A stretch of 35,462 bases of DNA, taken from assembly GCA_015490835.1 (NCBI GenBank), contig WFXA01000051.1, positions 1-35,462 on the forward strand, in the 5' to 3' direction. The notes below the pieces were generated by a model. It was given only the letters and a program-made list of their open reading frames with translations, had not been told where the DNA came from and searched no databases. Position numbers and translations under genes: made by a program. This DNA comes from Flavobacteriaceae bacterium. Its GTDB lineage: Bacteria; Bacteroidota; Bacteroidia; Flavobacteriales; Flavobacteriaceae. Numbering within the stretch: position 1 is the first letter of the stretch; every line of letters begins with the position of its first letter. Below, in pieces: positions 24,328 through 35,424 of the stretch.

Positions 24328-26433
24328 TTAAGATATATAATTCCAAATGTTTTTATATTTGGTTAATTGTAAAAATGTTTGTTTAACAGGAATATTTTCC
24401 GGTTTAGACAACTGCGGGTCGTTTTTTAACACCGAAAAAGCCAAACTACGTGCTAATTTTAAAATTTCATGGTCTTTTACAATATCGGCAATGCGTAAGT
24501 TTAAAACGCCACTTTGTTTGGTTCCCATAATATCTCCGGGACCTCGAAGTTTTAAATCTACTTCGGCAATTTCAAACCCGTCGGATGTACGAACCATCGT
24601 TTCCAGTCTGATTTTAGCATCGCCGGAGAGTTTGTGTCCGGTCATTAATATGCAATAACTCTGGTCGGCTCCTCGACCTACGCGACCACGAAGTTGATGC
24701 AACTGCGATAAACCAAAGCGTTCGGCACTTTCTATTACCATAACACTGGCATTGGGAATATTTACACCAACCTCAATCACCGTTGTAGCGACCATAATTT
24801 GGGTTTCTCCTTTTTTAAAACGATTCATTTCAAACTCCTTGTCTGCGGGTTTCATTTTTCCGTGAACGATGGAAATCTGATAATTTGGAAGCGGAAATTC
24901 TCTCGATATACTCTCGTAGCCGTCCATCAAATCCTTGTAGTCTAAAGCCTCGCTTTCTTGTATTAACGGATACACAATATAAACCTGTCTCCCCTTAGCG
25001 ATTTCATTTTTTAAAAACCGAAAAACTTTAAGCCGGTTACTGTCAAATCTATGTACTGTTTTAACCGTTTTTCGTCCCGGCGGAAGTTCGTCTATTATAC
25101 TTATATCTAAATCACCATAAACACTCATAGCAAGTGTTCGTGGAATGGGTGTTGCGGTCATCACCAAAATGTGAGGAGGGAAGGTGTTTTTTTTCCAAAG
25201 TTTGGCTCTTTGAGCAACTCCAAAACGATGTTGCTCGTCTATAATTGCCAAGCCGAGATTTTTAAATTGAACCACATCTTCCAACAAGGCATGGGTTCCT
25301 ATTAGGATTTGCAATGAGCCATTTTTAAGATTTTTATGAATTTCTCTCCTACTTGAAGTTTTTGTTGAACCAGTGAGCAATGAAATGCTGATATTTAGGT
25401 TATTGCAAAGTTCAACTAATCCATTGTAATGCTGTACTGACAAAATTTCAGTCGGAGCCATTAAACAAGCCTGAAAACCGTTGTCAAGTGCTATTAACAT
25501 TGATAATAGCGCAACTATGGTCTTCCCCGAACCTACATCGCCTTGTAACAACCGATTCATTTGTGCTTTGCTGCCTAAATCTTTTCTAATTTCCTTTATA
25601 ACCCGCTTTTGAGCTTGTGTTAATTCAAAGGGTAAATGGTTTTTGTAAAACGTGTTAAAATAGTTCCCTATTTTGCTAAAAGGATATCCTTTAATTTTTG
25701 ATTTATGAACTAAATTTTTTCGAATAAGTTGCAACTGAATGTAAAATAATTCTTCCAATTTAAGACGATATTGTGCTGCCGAAAGCAACTCTTGATTTTT
25801 GGGAAAATGAATGTTAAAAAGTGCTTCCGATTTTGAGAGTAATTTATATTGTTGGAGTATGTAATTCGGAAGCGTTTCGGCAAACTTTGCTTGTACTTCC
25901 AAAAAGAGTGTTTCTACGAGTTTATGCAGTACTCGATTGCTAATTCCTTTAGAAGAAAGTTTTTCGGTTGACGGATAAATGGGTTGCATCGCAGACCGAA
26001 GTTTTTTTTCATGGGTTTCCAGCAATTCCATATCGGGATGCGGCATTGAAAAAATACCGTTAAACCAATTAATTTTTCCGAAAACTACATACGGAACATT
26101 AATTTTTAAGTTTTCTTGAATCCATTTATGCCCTCTAAACCAAACCAACTCTATTTTTCCTGTTTCGTCTTGAAATGTAGCTACTAATCGTTTTCCTCTT
26201 TTTTGCTGAACGGTTTTAAGATGTGTAATTTTTCCTATAAGTTGTACTTCTGCATTGGTTTTTTGAAGTTCGTGTATTTTGTAATATTTCGTTCGGTCTA
26301 AATATCTGTTAGGGAATAGGTTAAGTAAATCTTGGTACGTAAAAATATCCAATTCTTTTTTTAGTAAATCGGCACGATTAGGTCCTACACCTTTTAAATA
26401 ATCGATTGGAGTTTGTAAAAAAATGGAATTCAT
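24328..26433 (-). CDS. recG: ATP-dependent DNA helicase RecG
   Basis: The 701-residue protein remodels stalled replication forks and Holliday junctions. The N-terminal wedge/OB domain is at about 55-150 (VQLIGKITHLKTVQQKRGKR). The superfamily 2 helicase core follows, with Walker A GDVGSGKT at 298-305, DEQH box at 399-402 (IIDEQHRFG), motif III TATPIPRT, motif V-VI region ATTVIEVGVNIP and QLRGRVGRG. The length is typical. A box that misses the -7 consensus by one base (TACTTTCG, 26438-26445 on the minus strand) ends 4 bp before the ATG, hinting at a nearly leaderless transcript. It appears to head the recG - zinc-ribbon - pheT run. Confidence 0.96.
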   Translation of the reverse strand: MNSIFLQTPIDYLKGVGPNRADLLKKELDIFTYQDLLNLFPNRYLDRTKYYKIHELQKTNAEVQLIGKITHLKTVQQKRGKRLVATFQDETGKIELVWFRGHKWIQENLKINVPYVVFGKINWFNGIFSMPHPDMELLETHEKKLRSAMQPIYPSTEKLSSKGISNRVLHKLVETLFLEVQAKFAETLPNYILQQYKLLSKSEALFNIHFPKNQELLSAAQYRLKLEELFYIQLQLIRKNLVHKSKIKGYPFSKIGNYFNTFYKNHLPFELTQAQKRVIKEIRKDLGSKAQMNRLLQGDVGSGKTIVALLSMLIALDNGFQACLMAPTEILSVQHYNGLVELCNNLNISISLLTGSTKTSSRREIHKNLKNGSLQILIGTHALLEDVVQFKNLGLAIIDEQHRFGVAQRAKLWKKNTFPPHILVMTATPIPRTLAMSVYGDLDISIIDELPPGRKTVKTVHRFDSNRLKVFRFLKNEIAKGRQVYIVYPLIQESEALDYKDLMDGYESISREFPLPNYQISIVHGKMKPADKEFEMNRFKKGETQIMVATTVIEVGVNIPNASVMVIESAERFGLSQLHQLRGRVGRGADQSYCILMTGHKLSGDAKIRLETMVRTSDGFEIAEVDLKLRGPGDIMGTKQSGVLNLRIADIVKDHEILKLARSLAFSVLKNDPQLSKPENIPVKQTFLQLTKYKNIWNYIS

Positions 26434-26628
26434 ATAGCGAAAGTACGTTTTTTAACCAAAAAACAAATTTATAGCTTGTTCTTTTTGTTCTTAAAAACGC
26501 AAATGATTTTAATAAAAATTCTACCTAACTTAAAAACTTATCAACTAAATGAAGCGTTTTTTAAACAAGAAAAGTAAGAAAAAGATAAAATGCTTATATT
26601 TAACCATTAACCTTTAAAACGTAAAAAA

Positions 26629-27330
26629 ATGAATGCAACAAAAAAGTATTTTGCCGAAGCATTAGGAACCTTTTCTTTGGTATTGTTTGGTTGTGGAGCT
26701 GCAACTATTGCCGGAGTTTCGGCATCAGGACCCTCTGGATTAGGATTATTAGGAATATCATTTGCTTTTGGATTGGCTGTAGTAGTTATGGCTTATGCTA
26801 TAGGACCTGTTTCGGGATGCCATATTAATCCGGCAATTTCTATTTCTATGTTAGTCGCCGGAAAGCTATCGTTAAAAGATACGGTAGGCTATGTTATTGC
26901 ACAATGCATTGGAGCCATTTTGGCTGCCGGAGTATTGTATATCTTAGCTTCCGAAGCCTTTGGTTTTACCATGCCCGAATGGGGGTTAGGTAGTAACGGA
27001 TGGGGCGAAGGCTATTTAGGAAATTATTCGATGAAAGCTGCCTTTATAGCCGAATTTGTCTTTACCTTTTTGTTTTTAATGGTCATTTTCGGAACTACAG
27101 CAAAAAATGCTTCTCCGTTAATGGCGGGGTTAGCAATCGGGTTATCGCTTACGTTAATTCATATGGTTGTTATTCCAATTACCGGAACTTCGGTAAACCC
27201 TGCTCGTAGTTTAGGTCCTGCGATTTTTGCAGGAGGTAAAGCTTTAAGTCAACTCTGGTTGTTTTTTGTTGCGCCTATTGCCGGTGGAATTTTTGCAGCC
27301 CTTGTACGGAAACTGTTTATTGAAGATTAA
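26629..27330 (+). CDS. aqpZ: Aquaporin Z
   Basis: The 233-residue MIP-family channel has six membrane segments and both NPA half-helices: N67-P68-A69 in GCHINPAIS and N190-P191-A192 in GTSVNPARS. Phe47, His178, Thr187 and Arg193 have the same relative spacing as the E. coli AqpZ selectivity filter (F43, H174, T183, R189), so it should be a water channel rather than a glycerol facilitator. It is transcribed alone. A near-consensus TATATTTA lies upstream at 26595-26602. The stop codon TAA (27328-27330) is part of the TTAA at which repeat copy 2 begins. Confidence 0.93.
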   Translation: MNATKKYFAEALGTFSLVLFGCGAATIAGVSASGPSGLGLLGISFAFGLAVVVMAYAIGPVSGCHINPAISISMLVAGKLSLKDTVGYVIAQCIGAILAAGVLYILASEAFGFTMPEWGLGSNGWGEGYLGNYSMKAAFIAEFVFTFLFLMVIFGTTAKNASPLMAGLAIGLSLTLIHMVVIPITGTSVNPARSLGPAIFAGGKALSQLWLFFVAPIAGGIFAALVRKLFIED

Positions 27331-27510
27331 CCCGCATTATTCATATAAAAACGAAGTGAATTATATGAATTTGCTATGGACAAAGGTGGAAATACGGGAA
27401 ACCCCTCCCGATTATTATCGGGATAGAAATGCCCCAAATTTAGGTGTTTTCAAAATACACAAATTTGTTGGTAGTACTTAGTCGTTTAAAAATTCCGTGA
27501 ATTTTTCGGG
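27331..27510. mobile_element. MITE-like non-coding repeat, copy 2 (at the aqpZ stop codon)
   Basis: This 180-bp copy starts CCCG right after TTAA (27327-27330) and ends CGGG before TTAT (27511-27514). The target duplication is thus imperfect by one base, consistent with an older insertion. It carries a perfect 10-bp hairpin, ATTCATATAA (27339-27348) with TTATATGAAT (27361-27370) around a 12-nt loop. A second hairpin TCCCGAT-TATT-ATCGGGA (27406-27423) is absent from copy 1. A TAAATTTG box on the minus strand (27435-27442) is an exact -7 match that copy 1 has lost. The ORF-track frame across it (27266-27481) is not considered a gene. Confidence 0.82.
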
Positions 27511-27591
27511 TTATAACAAAAGGAATTGTATTTTGGACTAATATATAGTTGTTTTTGGTATAAAATTACAATTTGTTTATAAAAAGTAAGG

Positions 27592-29651
<2,060 letters not shown>

Positions 29652-29695
29652 TTAAAGCACTTATTAAATTGTATTTTTAAACCGAAACGAATGCG

Positions 29696-30211
29696 ATGTT
29701 GAAGATAATAAAAGAAAAAACATTACAAAAAAGAACACTTAAAAATGTTACTAAGCGAAATGTTTCCAACCGAAATTCGGTGCTTAAAACTATAGGTTTG
29801 CTAATGGATGAAAAGTTTCATAAAAACTTTATAATGCCTAATGAATTTGCCGATTTCTTTAAGGTTTCGGCTAAAAATATTTCTATCCTTACCTATAAAG
29901 CAAAACCATTAAAAAATACAGTACAAGAAGCCAATCAAATAACAAATAAAGATTTTGGTTGGAAAGGCGATTTGCATAACCCGCAAGCTCAAAATTTTTT
30001 AAACCAAGATTTTGATATGCTACTAGGTGTTTATGATGAGAAAAACTCATATTTGGATTGGATGATTTCGCAAAGCAAAGCTAAATTTAAAGTAGGTTTT
30101 AAAAATGCCGACGAAAAATTGTTTGATTTAATTATTCAAGTTTCCCCTTCTGAAAAAGAAATTTTTATAACCGAACTAAAAAAATATTTAATCGTATTAA
30201 ATAAATTATAA
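29696..30211 (+). CDS. DUF6913-like conserved protein upstream of dapA
   Basis: The 171-residue soluble protein begins with a very basic stretch ([20 protein letters not shown]) and then [15 protein letters not shown]. It has a later conserved-looking part with [26 protein letters not shown]. It resembles the Bacteroidota DUF6913 family, found beside ligA or dapA in Flavobacteriaceae, but that is recognition from memory. Its stop overlaps the dapA start (TAATG), so the two are translationally coupled. No catalytic motif, signal peptide or membrane segment is seen, and no function is assigned. Cellular location is probably cytoplasmic. Confidence 0.65.
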   Translation: MLKIIKEKTLQKRTLKNVTKRNVSNRNSVLKTIGLLMDEKFHKNFIMPNEFADFFKVSAKNISILTYKAKPLKNTVQEANQITNKDFGWKGDLHNPQAQNFLNQDFDMLLGVYDEKNSYLDWMISQSKAKFKVGFKNADEKLFDLIIQVSPSEKEIFITELKKYLIVLNKL

Positions 30212-31086
30212 TGAAAGAATTAATAGGTACCGGTGTTGCCCTAATTACACCTTTTAATGAAGACTATTCGGTAGATGTAGAAGCTCTTAAACGAGTTGTA
30301 AATTACAACATAGAAAACGGGATAAATTATTTGGTGGTTTTAGGAACCACTGCCGAGAGCGCTACATTAAGCAAACAAGAAAAACAGTTGGTTGTTAGTA
30401 CCATTGTTTCTGAAAACGCAGGAAGACTACCGTTGGTTTTAGGAATAGGAGGAAACAATACAAATGCCGTTGTGGAAGAAATTAACCAAACCGACTTGTC
30501 AGCATTTACCGCTGTGCTTTCGGTGTCGCCGTATTATAACAAACCTACTCAAGAAGGTATTTATCGGCACTTTTCCAGAATCGCTAGCGTTTCACCTAAA
30601 CCTATTATTTTATACAACGTACCGGGACGTACCGGTTCTAATATTACGGTAGAAACCGTAGTTAGACTGGCAACTGATTTCAAAAATATAGTTGCAATAA
30701 AAGAGGCTTCCGGCGATATTGTTCAAGCAATGAAGCTTATAAATGAAACCCCCGATAATTTTCTAATTATATCGGGCGATGATATGATTACTTTGCCAAT
30801 GGTTCTCTCCGGAGGAGCCGGTGTTATCTCTGTTATAGGGGAAGGTTTTCCAAAACAATTTTCAACCATGGTGCAATTGGGTTTCCAAAACAAAGTAAAA
30901 GAAGCGTATGCTATTCATTATCGGTTGGCTCCTTGCATCGATTATATTTTTCAAGAAGGAAACCCGGCAGGAATAAAAGCAGTTTTTAAAGCAAAAGGAC
31001 TTTGTAACGATGTAGTTCGCCTTCCTTTGGTTTCGGTGAGTAAAACACTACAACATAAAATTGAAGATTTTGTTAAATTGATGTAG
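30211..31086 (+). CDS. dapA: 4-Hydroxy-tetrahydrodipicolinate synthase
   Basis: The 291-residue TIM-barrel enzyme condenses pyruvate and aspartate semialdehyde, the first committed step to lysine and the diaminopimelate of peptidoglycan. The Schiff-base lysine is Lys164 in VAIKEASGD, the catalytic Tyr135 is in LYNVPGRTG, and GTTAES is at 46-51. Length fits DapA and the motif set fits it better than N-acetylneuraminate lyase. It overlaps the end of the upstream DUF6913-like gene by one base. A 182-bp gap with no clear terminator separates it from bamD. Confidence 0.94.
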   Translation: MKELIGTGVALITPFNEDYSVDVEALKRVVNYNIENGINYLVVLGTTAESATLSKQEKQLVVSTIVSENAGRLPLVLGIGGNNTNAVVEEINQTDLSAFTAVLSVSPYYNKPTQEGIYRHFSRIASVSPKPIILYNVPGRTGSNITVETVVRLATDFKNIVAIKEASGDIVQAMKLINETPDNFLIISGDDMITLPMVLSGGAGVISVIGEGFPKQFSTMVQLGFQNKVKEAYAIHYRLAPCIDYIFQEGNPAGIKAVFKAKGLCNDVVRLPLVSVSKTLQHKIEDFVKLM

Positions 31087-31256
31087 TTTTTAGTTAAATA
31101 TTTCGAAAAAAAAACACCTTTAAATTAAAGCTGATTATTTTCGCATAGATATAAAAAGTTTCACTTTGGGAAAACAATAAATTTTATGATTGGTTGGTAG
31201 CTGTTCAGTTCTTAAATGCATCAAAAATAAAGTTTTTATAATCCCGTTTAATTCAC

Positions 31257-31264
31257 TACTTTTG
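31257..31264 (+). promoter_or_regulatory. -7 box TACTTTTG for the bamD operon, leaderless layout
   Basis: Exact TAnnTTTG match, with TTTT at 31233-31236 after a 20-bp spacer as a weak -33. It ends 4 bp before the bamD ATG, so the transcript may begin at the start codon. Confidence 0.5.
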
Positions 31265-31268
31265 CACG

Positions 31269-32084
31269 ATGTTTTTTAGAAAAGTAAATACAATATTCTT
31301 AGTTGCTGTTTTATTGGTGACACTCGTTTCTTGCAACGAATACCAACAAGTACTTAAATCTGATAATTTAGGTGCTAAATATAAAATGGCAGATTCATTA
31401 TATAATATCGGGAAATATAAAAAAGCATTGGTCTTAATGGAGCAGTTGGTTCCTGCATATAGAGGAAAACCACAAGCCGAAAGGTTGATGTTTAATTATG
31501 CCAATACATTTTATAAAATAGGAGACAACTATCTTTCCGGATATCAGTTTGAACGTTTTGTAAAATCGTATCCAAGTAGCGATAGTGTAGAAGTAGCTGC
31601 CTTTCGTTCTGCCGACAGTTATTATAAATTATCCCCAATTTATTCGCTAGATCAAAAAGATACTTATAAAGCATTGGAAAAATTACAAGGTTTTGTTGAT
31701 CAATTCCCAAATTCCTCGTTTCGTCAGCAAGCAAACCAAAGAGTTTTAGAATTAACAGAGAAATTGGAAAAGAAAGATATCGAAACAGCCAAACAGTACC
31801 TTAAAATTGGTGATTATATAAACGATTATAAAGTTGCTATTGCTGCTTTTGATAATTTTATCTCGGATCATCCCGGCTCAAAATACAGAAAAGAAGCTTT
31901 CTTAGGAAGGTTTCAAGCTGCATACCAAAGAGCAATCAACAGTTACCCTCAGTTAAGAGAAGAACGCTTAAAAGAAGCAAAAAAATATTATGATGATTTT
32001 GTAAAATATTATTCATCTTCCGAATTAATGGAAGAAGCCGATGCCATTTTACAAGACATCAACAAACGACTAGAAAAAATCTAA
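31269..32084 (+). CDS. bamD: Outer-membrane assembly lipoprotein BamD
   Basis: The 271-residue protein has a lipoprotein signal with lipobox LVSC (Cys22). Tetratricopeptide-like repeats follow, with helices such as ADSLYNIGKYKKALVLMEQL, LMFNYANTFYKIGDNYLSGYQFERFVKSYPSS and the C-terminal ERLKEAKKYYDDFVKYY. BamD is the essential lipoprotein of the BAM complex that inserts beta-barrels into the outer membrane. The gene starts a compact run (bamD, rpoZ, coaBC, DUF4835), a conserved Flavobacteriaceae order. The start at 31269 is the only ATG before the signal peptide. Confidence 0.9.
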   Translation: MFFRKVNTIFLVAVLLVTLVSCNEYQQVLKSDNLGAKYKMADSLYNIGKYKKALVLMEQLVPAYRGKPQAERLMFNYANTFYKIGDNYLSGYQFERFVKSYPSSDSVEVAAFRSADSYYKLSPIYSLDQKDTYKALEKLQGFVDQFPNSSFRQQANQRVLELTEKLEKKDIETAKQYLKIGDYINDYKVAIAAFDNFISDHPGSKYRKEAFLGRFQAAYQRAINSYPQLREERLKEAKKYYDDFVKYYSSSELMEEADAILQDINKRLEKI

Positions 32085-32097
32085 ATATCAAGTTATT

Positions 32098-32433
32098 ATG
32101 AAGGATTACAAAAACTCAAATGCACCCGATAATACAATTACATACGATAGAAACAAAATAGATGCTCCAACCGGAAATCTATATGAAGCCATATCTATTA
32201 TAGCAAAAAGAGCAGTTCAAATTAACGGAGATATCAAGAAAGAATTACTTGAAAAATTAGATGAGTTTGCTACGTATAATGATAGTCTGGAAGAAATTTT
32301 TGAAAACAAAGAGCAAATAGAAGTTTCCAGATTTTATGAACGACTTCCTAAACCTCACGCTATTGCAATTGAAGAATGGCTTGAAAATAAAATTTATTAT
32401 CGGAATACAAAGGAAGAAGATAATCAAGAATAG
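32098..32433 (+). CDS. rpoZ: RNA polymerase omega subunit, Bacteroidota type
   Basis: The 111-residue protein carries the omega core in the order typical of Bacteroidota: NTITYDRNKIDAPTGNLYEA near the N-terminus, ISIIAKRAVQIN (the conserved helix that contacts beta-prime), then DEFATYNDSLEEIFENKEQ and KPHAIAIEEWLENKIYY. It is longer than E. coli omega. Omega helps fold and stabilise beta-prime. It lies 13 bp after bamD and 9 bp before coaBC, so it is part of that operon. Confidence 0.85.
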   Translation: MKDYKNSNAPDNTITYDRNKIDAPTGNLYEAISIIAKRAVQINGDIKKELLEKLDEFATYNDSLEEIFENKEQIEVSRFYERLPKPHAIAIEEWLENKIYYRNTKEEDNQE

Positions 32434-32442
32434 TTTTATACC

Positions 32443-33654
32443 ATGTCTGTTTTAAGCGGTAAAAAAATTGTACTGGGCATTACTGCCGGTATTGCTGCTT
32501 ATAAAACTACTTATTTAGTCCGTCAATTAATAAAAAAAGGAGCTCAGGTAAGGGTTGTAATGACACCTTCTTCACAAGAGTTTGTTACTCCTTTAACCCT
32601 ATCTACATTATCCAAAAATCCGGTATACTCCTCGTTCACCAATCAAACAGAAGACACATTAGATTGGAATAACCACGTAGAAATTGGTATGTGGGCAGAT
32701 TTGTTACTTATAGCTCCTGCTACTGCAAACACCTTATCTAAAATGGCAAATGGGGTTTGTGATAATTTATTGCTTGCGGTATATCTTTCGGCGAAATGTC
32801 CTGTTTATTATGCACCTGCAATGGATTTGGATATGTACCAACACCCAACAACTAAAAACTCTTTTGTAAAACTTTCAGAATACGGGAATATTCAAATTCC
32901 GGCTACTTATGGCGAATTAGCAAGCGGACTAATAGGAGAGGGGCGAATGGCAGAACCCGAAGATATTATTGCTTTTATTGAAAAAGACATTCTAAAAAAA
33001 CTTCCTTTGAAGAATAAAACCATATTAATTACTGCCGGACCTACTTTTGAAGCCATAGATCCGGTTCGATTTATCGGAAATCATTCCAGCGGAAAAATGG
33101 GATTTGCCCTATCGGAACAAGCAGCCAATTTGGGCGCAAACGTAATTTTAGTTTCTGGTCCTACACATCTTTCGGTTGTTAACAAGCAAATTAAACGCAT
33201 CGATGTAGTATCTGCACAACAAATGTACGAGGCTGTTCATACAAATTTTTCAACTTGTGATATAGCAATTTTTAGCGCGGCTGTAGCCGATTTTACACCT
33301 AAAAAAGTAGCCGAACAAAAAATAAAAAAGAAAGAAGATGTGCTTTCACTATCGTTAGTTAAAACCAAAGATATTTTGGCTTCGGTTGGAGCAATTAAAG
33401 AAAAACAATTTTTAGTTGGGTTTGCTTTAGAAACACAAAACGAACTTGAAAATGCAAAAAATAAGCTAAAAAAAAAGAATTTAGACTTGATTGTTTTAAA
33501 TTCGCTTAACGATTCGGGAGCAGGTTTTGGAAAAGACACCAATAAGATAACTTTGATAACCAAGGACAATAAAATAATACCTTTTTCAGTTAAACCTAAA
33601 ACCCAAGTAGCTAACGATATATTACAACAAATTATAGACCTCACTTATGCGTAA
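32443..33654 (+). CDS. coaBC: Bifunctional phosphopantothenoylcysteine decarboxylase/synthetase
   Basis: The 403-residue protein carries out two steps of CoA synthesis. The N-terminal CoaC flavoprotein half (about 1-185) has GITAGIAAYK, the catalytic His78 in NNHVEIG and ADLLLIAPATANTLSKMANG. The C-terminal CoaB half has GPTFEAIDPVRFIGNHSSGKMG and FSAAVADFTPK. The E. coli PAMNREMW motif reads PAMDLDMY here and the usual Cys of the substrate clamp is Ser161 (ASGLIGEGRM), so two key CoaC positions differ. This may be normal for the phylum. It overlaps the DUF4835 start by 8 bp. Confidence 0.93.
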   Translation: MSVLSGKKIVLGITAGIAAYKTTYLVRQLIKKGAQVRVVMTPSSQEFVTPLTLSTLSKNPVYSSFTNQTEDTLDWNNHVEIGMWADLLLIAPATANTLSKMANGVCDNLLLAVYLSAKCPVYYAPAMDLDMYQHPTTKNSFVKLSEYGNIQIPATYGELASGLIGEGRMAEPEDIIAFIEKDILKKLPLKNKTILITAGPTFEAIDPVRFIGNHSSGKMGFALSEQAANLGANVILVSGPTHLSVVNKQIKRIDVVSAQQMYEAVHTNFSTCDIAIFSAAVADFTPKKVAEQKIKKKEDVLSLSLVKTKDILASVGAIKEKQFLVGFALETQNELENAKNKLKKKNLDLIVLNSLNDSGAGFGKDTNKITLITKDNKIIPFSVKPKTQVANDILQQIIDLTYA

Positions 33655-34537
33655 ATTAATAGTTTTAATCATTCTTTTAAGTAGTATTCCGGTAGTTTCT
33701 GCACAAGAACTTAATGCTACGGTAACAATAGATGCAGAGCAAACAGGACAACCTAATGCTCAAGTTTTTAGAACGATGAAGCAACAGCTGGAAGAATTTT
33801 TATCTACCACACAATGGACAGATAAAGAGTATAAAAACCAAGAACGAATAGACTGTAGTTTTACTTTAATTGTAACCGAGTTTGATGGCGATTTTTTTAG
33901 AGCCACATTGCAAGTTTCTGCTTCAAGACCTGTTTTTAACACGACTTACGATAGCCCAACCTATAATTATAACGACAGACAACTAACTTTTACTTACAAA
34001 GAGTTTCAACCTTTGGTATTTAATATTAATAATTTTGACTCAAATTTGGTATCTGTTTTAGCTTATCACGCTTATACAATAATAGGTTTAGATGCCGATA
34101 CTTTTGCTATGGAAGGAGGAATCCCTTATTTTGAAACAGCAAGACAAATTGTTAATACGGCTTCATCGAGCAACTATTTGGGTTGGAAAGCCACTGACGG
34201 AACACAATCCAGATACCGATTTAACGATGCGTTACTCTCTAATGTTTATTCAGAGTTTCATGTGGCAATGTACAAATACCATCGCTTAGGAATGGATTTA
34301 ATGACGGATAAACCAAAAGAAGGAAAAGCAGCTATTATTAGCGCAATGGGACACCTTAAGAATATAAACGACCGAAGACCTAATTCGTTTTTGCTCCGCA
34401 CCTTTTTTGATGCCAAAGCCGATGAAATCGTTGACGTATTTTCTGCCGGACCTAAAGTAGATATTGTAAAACTAGTTGAAAACCTGAACCGAATGGCACC
34501 AACTAAAAGAACACTTTGGTCTAATATTAAATTTTAA
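33647..34537 (+). CDS. DUF4835 family secreted protein (possible T9SS-linked PorD type)
   Basis: The 296-residue protein has a signal peptide (MRKLIVLIILLSSIPVVSAQ) and a DUF4835-like body: LNATVTIDAEQTGQPNAQVFRTMKQQLEEFL, the CSFTLIVTEF strand, an F-rich FNTTYDSPTYNYNDRQLTFTY stretch and a helical C-terminal half. It is probably periplasmic or outer-membrane associated. Some databases, as I recall, name this family after the type IX secretion protein PorD; I treat that as unproven. The ATG overlaps the coaBC end by 8 bp, so it is translationally coupled. It closes the bamD-rpoZ-coaBC group before recN. Confidence 0.8.
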   Translation: MRKLIVLIILLSSIPVVSAQELNATVTIDAEQTGQPNAQVFRTMKQQLEEFLSTTQWTDKEYKNQERIDCSFTLIVTEFDGDFFRATLQVSASRPVFNTTYDSPTYNYNDRQLTFTYKEFQPLVFNINNFDSNLVSVLAYHAYTIIGLDADTFAMEGGIPYFETARQIVNTASSSNYLGWKATDGTQSRYRFNDALLSNVYSEFHVAMYKYHRLGMDLMTDKPKEGKAAIISAMGHLKNINDRRPNSFLLRTFFDAKADEIVDVFSAGPKVDIVKLVENLNRMAPTKRTLWSNIKF

Positions 34538-34677
34538 AATAAAAATTAGACTCTTGGTGAATCCAAAATATACAAATTGGATTTAACCAATTTTCAAAAA
34601 TTTCATTTTTTTATTATTTTACCCACCTGTTTTTTCTATTTTTTATTTTAATCTTTCACATTTCCCAATTTAGACCC

Positions 34678-34685
34678 TATCTTTG
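34678..34685 (+). promoter_or_regulatory. -7 box TATCTTTG for recN
   Basis: Exact TAnnTTTG match with TTTC at 34654-34657 (one mismatch to TTTG) after a 20-bp spacer. It would start transcription about 17 bases before the recN TTG. Confidence 0.6.
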
Positions 34686-34707
34686 TTTTTTTTAGAAATT
34701 CAAAAAT

Positions 34708-35424
34708 TTGATAACATCATTAACCATACATAATTACGCTTTAATAAACCACATAGAGGTTAATTTAAATAAAGGCTTAACGGTTTTAACCGGAGAAACT
34801 GGAGCCGGAAAATCTATTTTATTGGATGCCTTGTCATTAGTTTTAGGAAAAAGAGCCGATTTAAGCAGTGTAAACGACACATCAAAAAAATGTTATGTAG
34901 AAGCACATCTCGATGTTTCCAATTATAATATAATTTCGGTTTTTAATAAAAACAATTTAGATTACGATTCCGTAACCATTTTACGTAGAGAATTGCTTCC
35001 GGGTGGAAAATCCAGAGCCTTTGTTAACGACTCGCCGGTTACCTTATCCCAATTACAAGCGGTTTCCAATTATTTAATAGATATTCATAATCAGCATCAA
35101 ACACTTTCGTTGTTTTCTGAAAATTTTCAGTTTCAATTGTTAGACACATTAGCCGATAACGCATCGGTACTTGCAGAATTTTCAAAAACTCGAAATCTAT
35201 ATTTAACTGTTTCAAAAGAATTACAAAGTATAAGCCAACAAAAAATTGAAGCCGAAAAGGAGCAAGATTATAACCTTTTTCTTTTAAACGAGCTGCAATC
35301 GCTTCCACTTTCAAAAATTAATCAACAAGATTTAGAAGAACAATTAGATACACTCTCCAATGTAGAGCTAATTCAGCAATCGTTGGGGCAAGTAATTCAA
35401 ATTTTTTCGCAAGAATCTATAGGT
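34708..35424 (+). CDS. recN: DNA repair protein RecN, 5' part (cut by adapter)
   Basis: The ORF track misses this because it has a TTG start and no stop in the window. From 34708 it reads 239 codons to the last genomic base: LITSLTIHNYALINHIEVNL, Walker A GETGAGKS at 29-36, and the RecN-type segment RRELLPGGKSRAFVNDSPVT, then DIHNQHQ. RecN is an SMC-like ATPase that gathers broken ends in double-strand break repair; the full protein is about 550 residues. In-frame TAG at 34693-34695 rules out an upstream ATG, so TTG is the likely start. The cut at 35424 is artificial, where the sequencing adapter begins. Confidence 0.9.

Noticed and set aside
27266-27481. 71-codon plus-strand ORF over the aqpZ end and repeat copy 2
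   Set aside because: It overlaps aqpZ in another frame, and the same frame is broken in copy 1. It has no promoter and no recognisable protein features.
31087-31268. Search for a terminator, RNA gene or riboswitch between dapA and bamD
   Set aside because: Apart from the bamD promoter box, I saw only AT-rich sequence with no stable hairpin.
33237-33644. 135-codon minus-strand ORF inside coaBC
   Set aside because: Antisense to a gene with complete CoaB motifs; the sequence is low-complexity Ser/Phe/Lys typical of a reverse reading.
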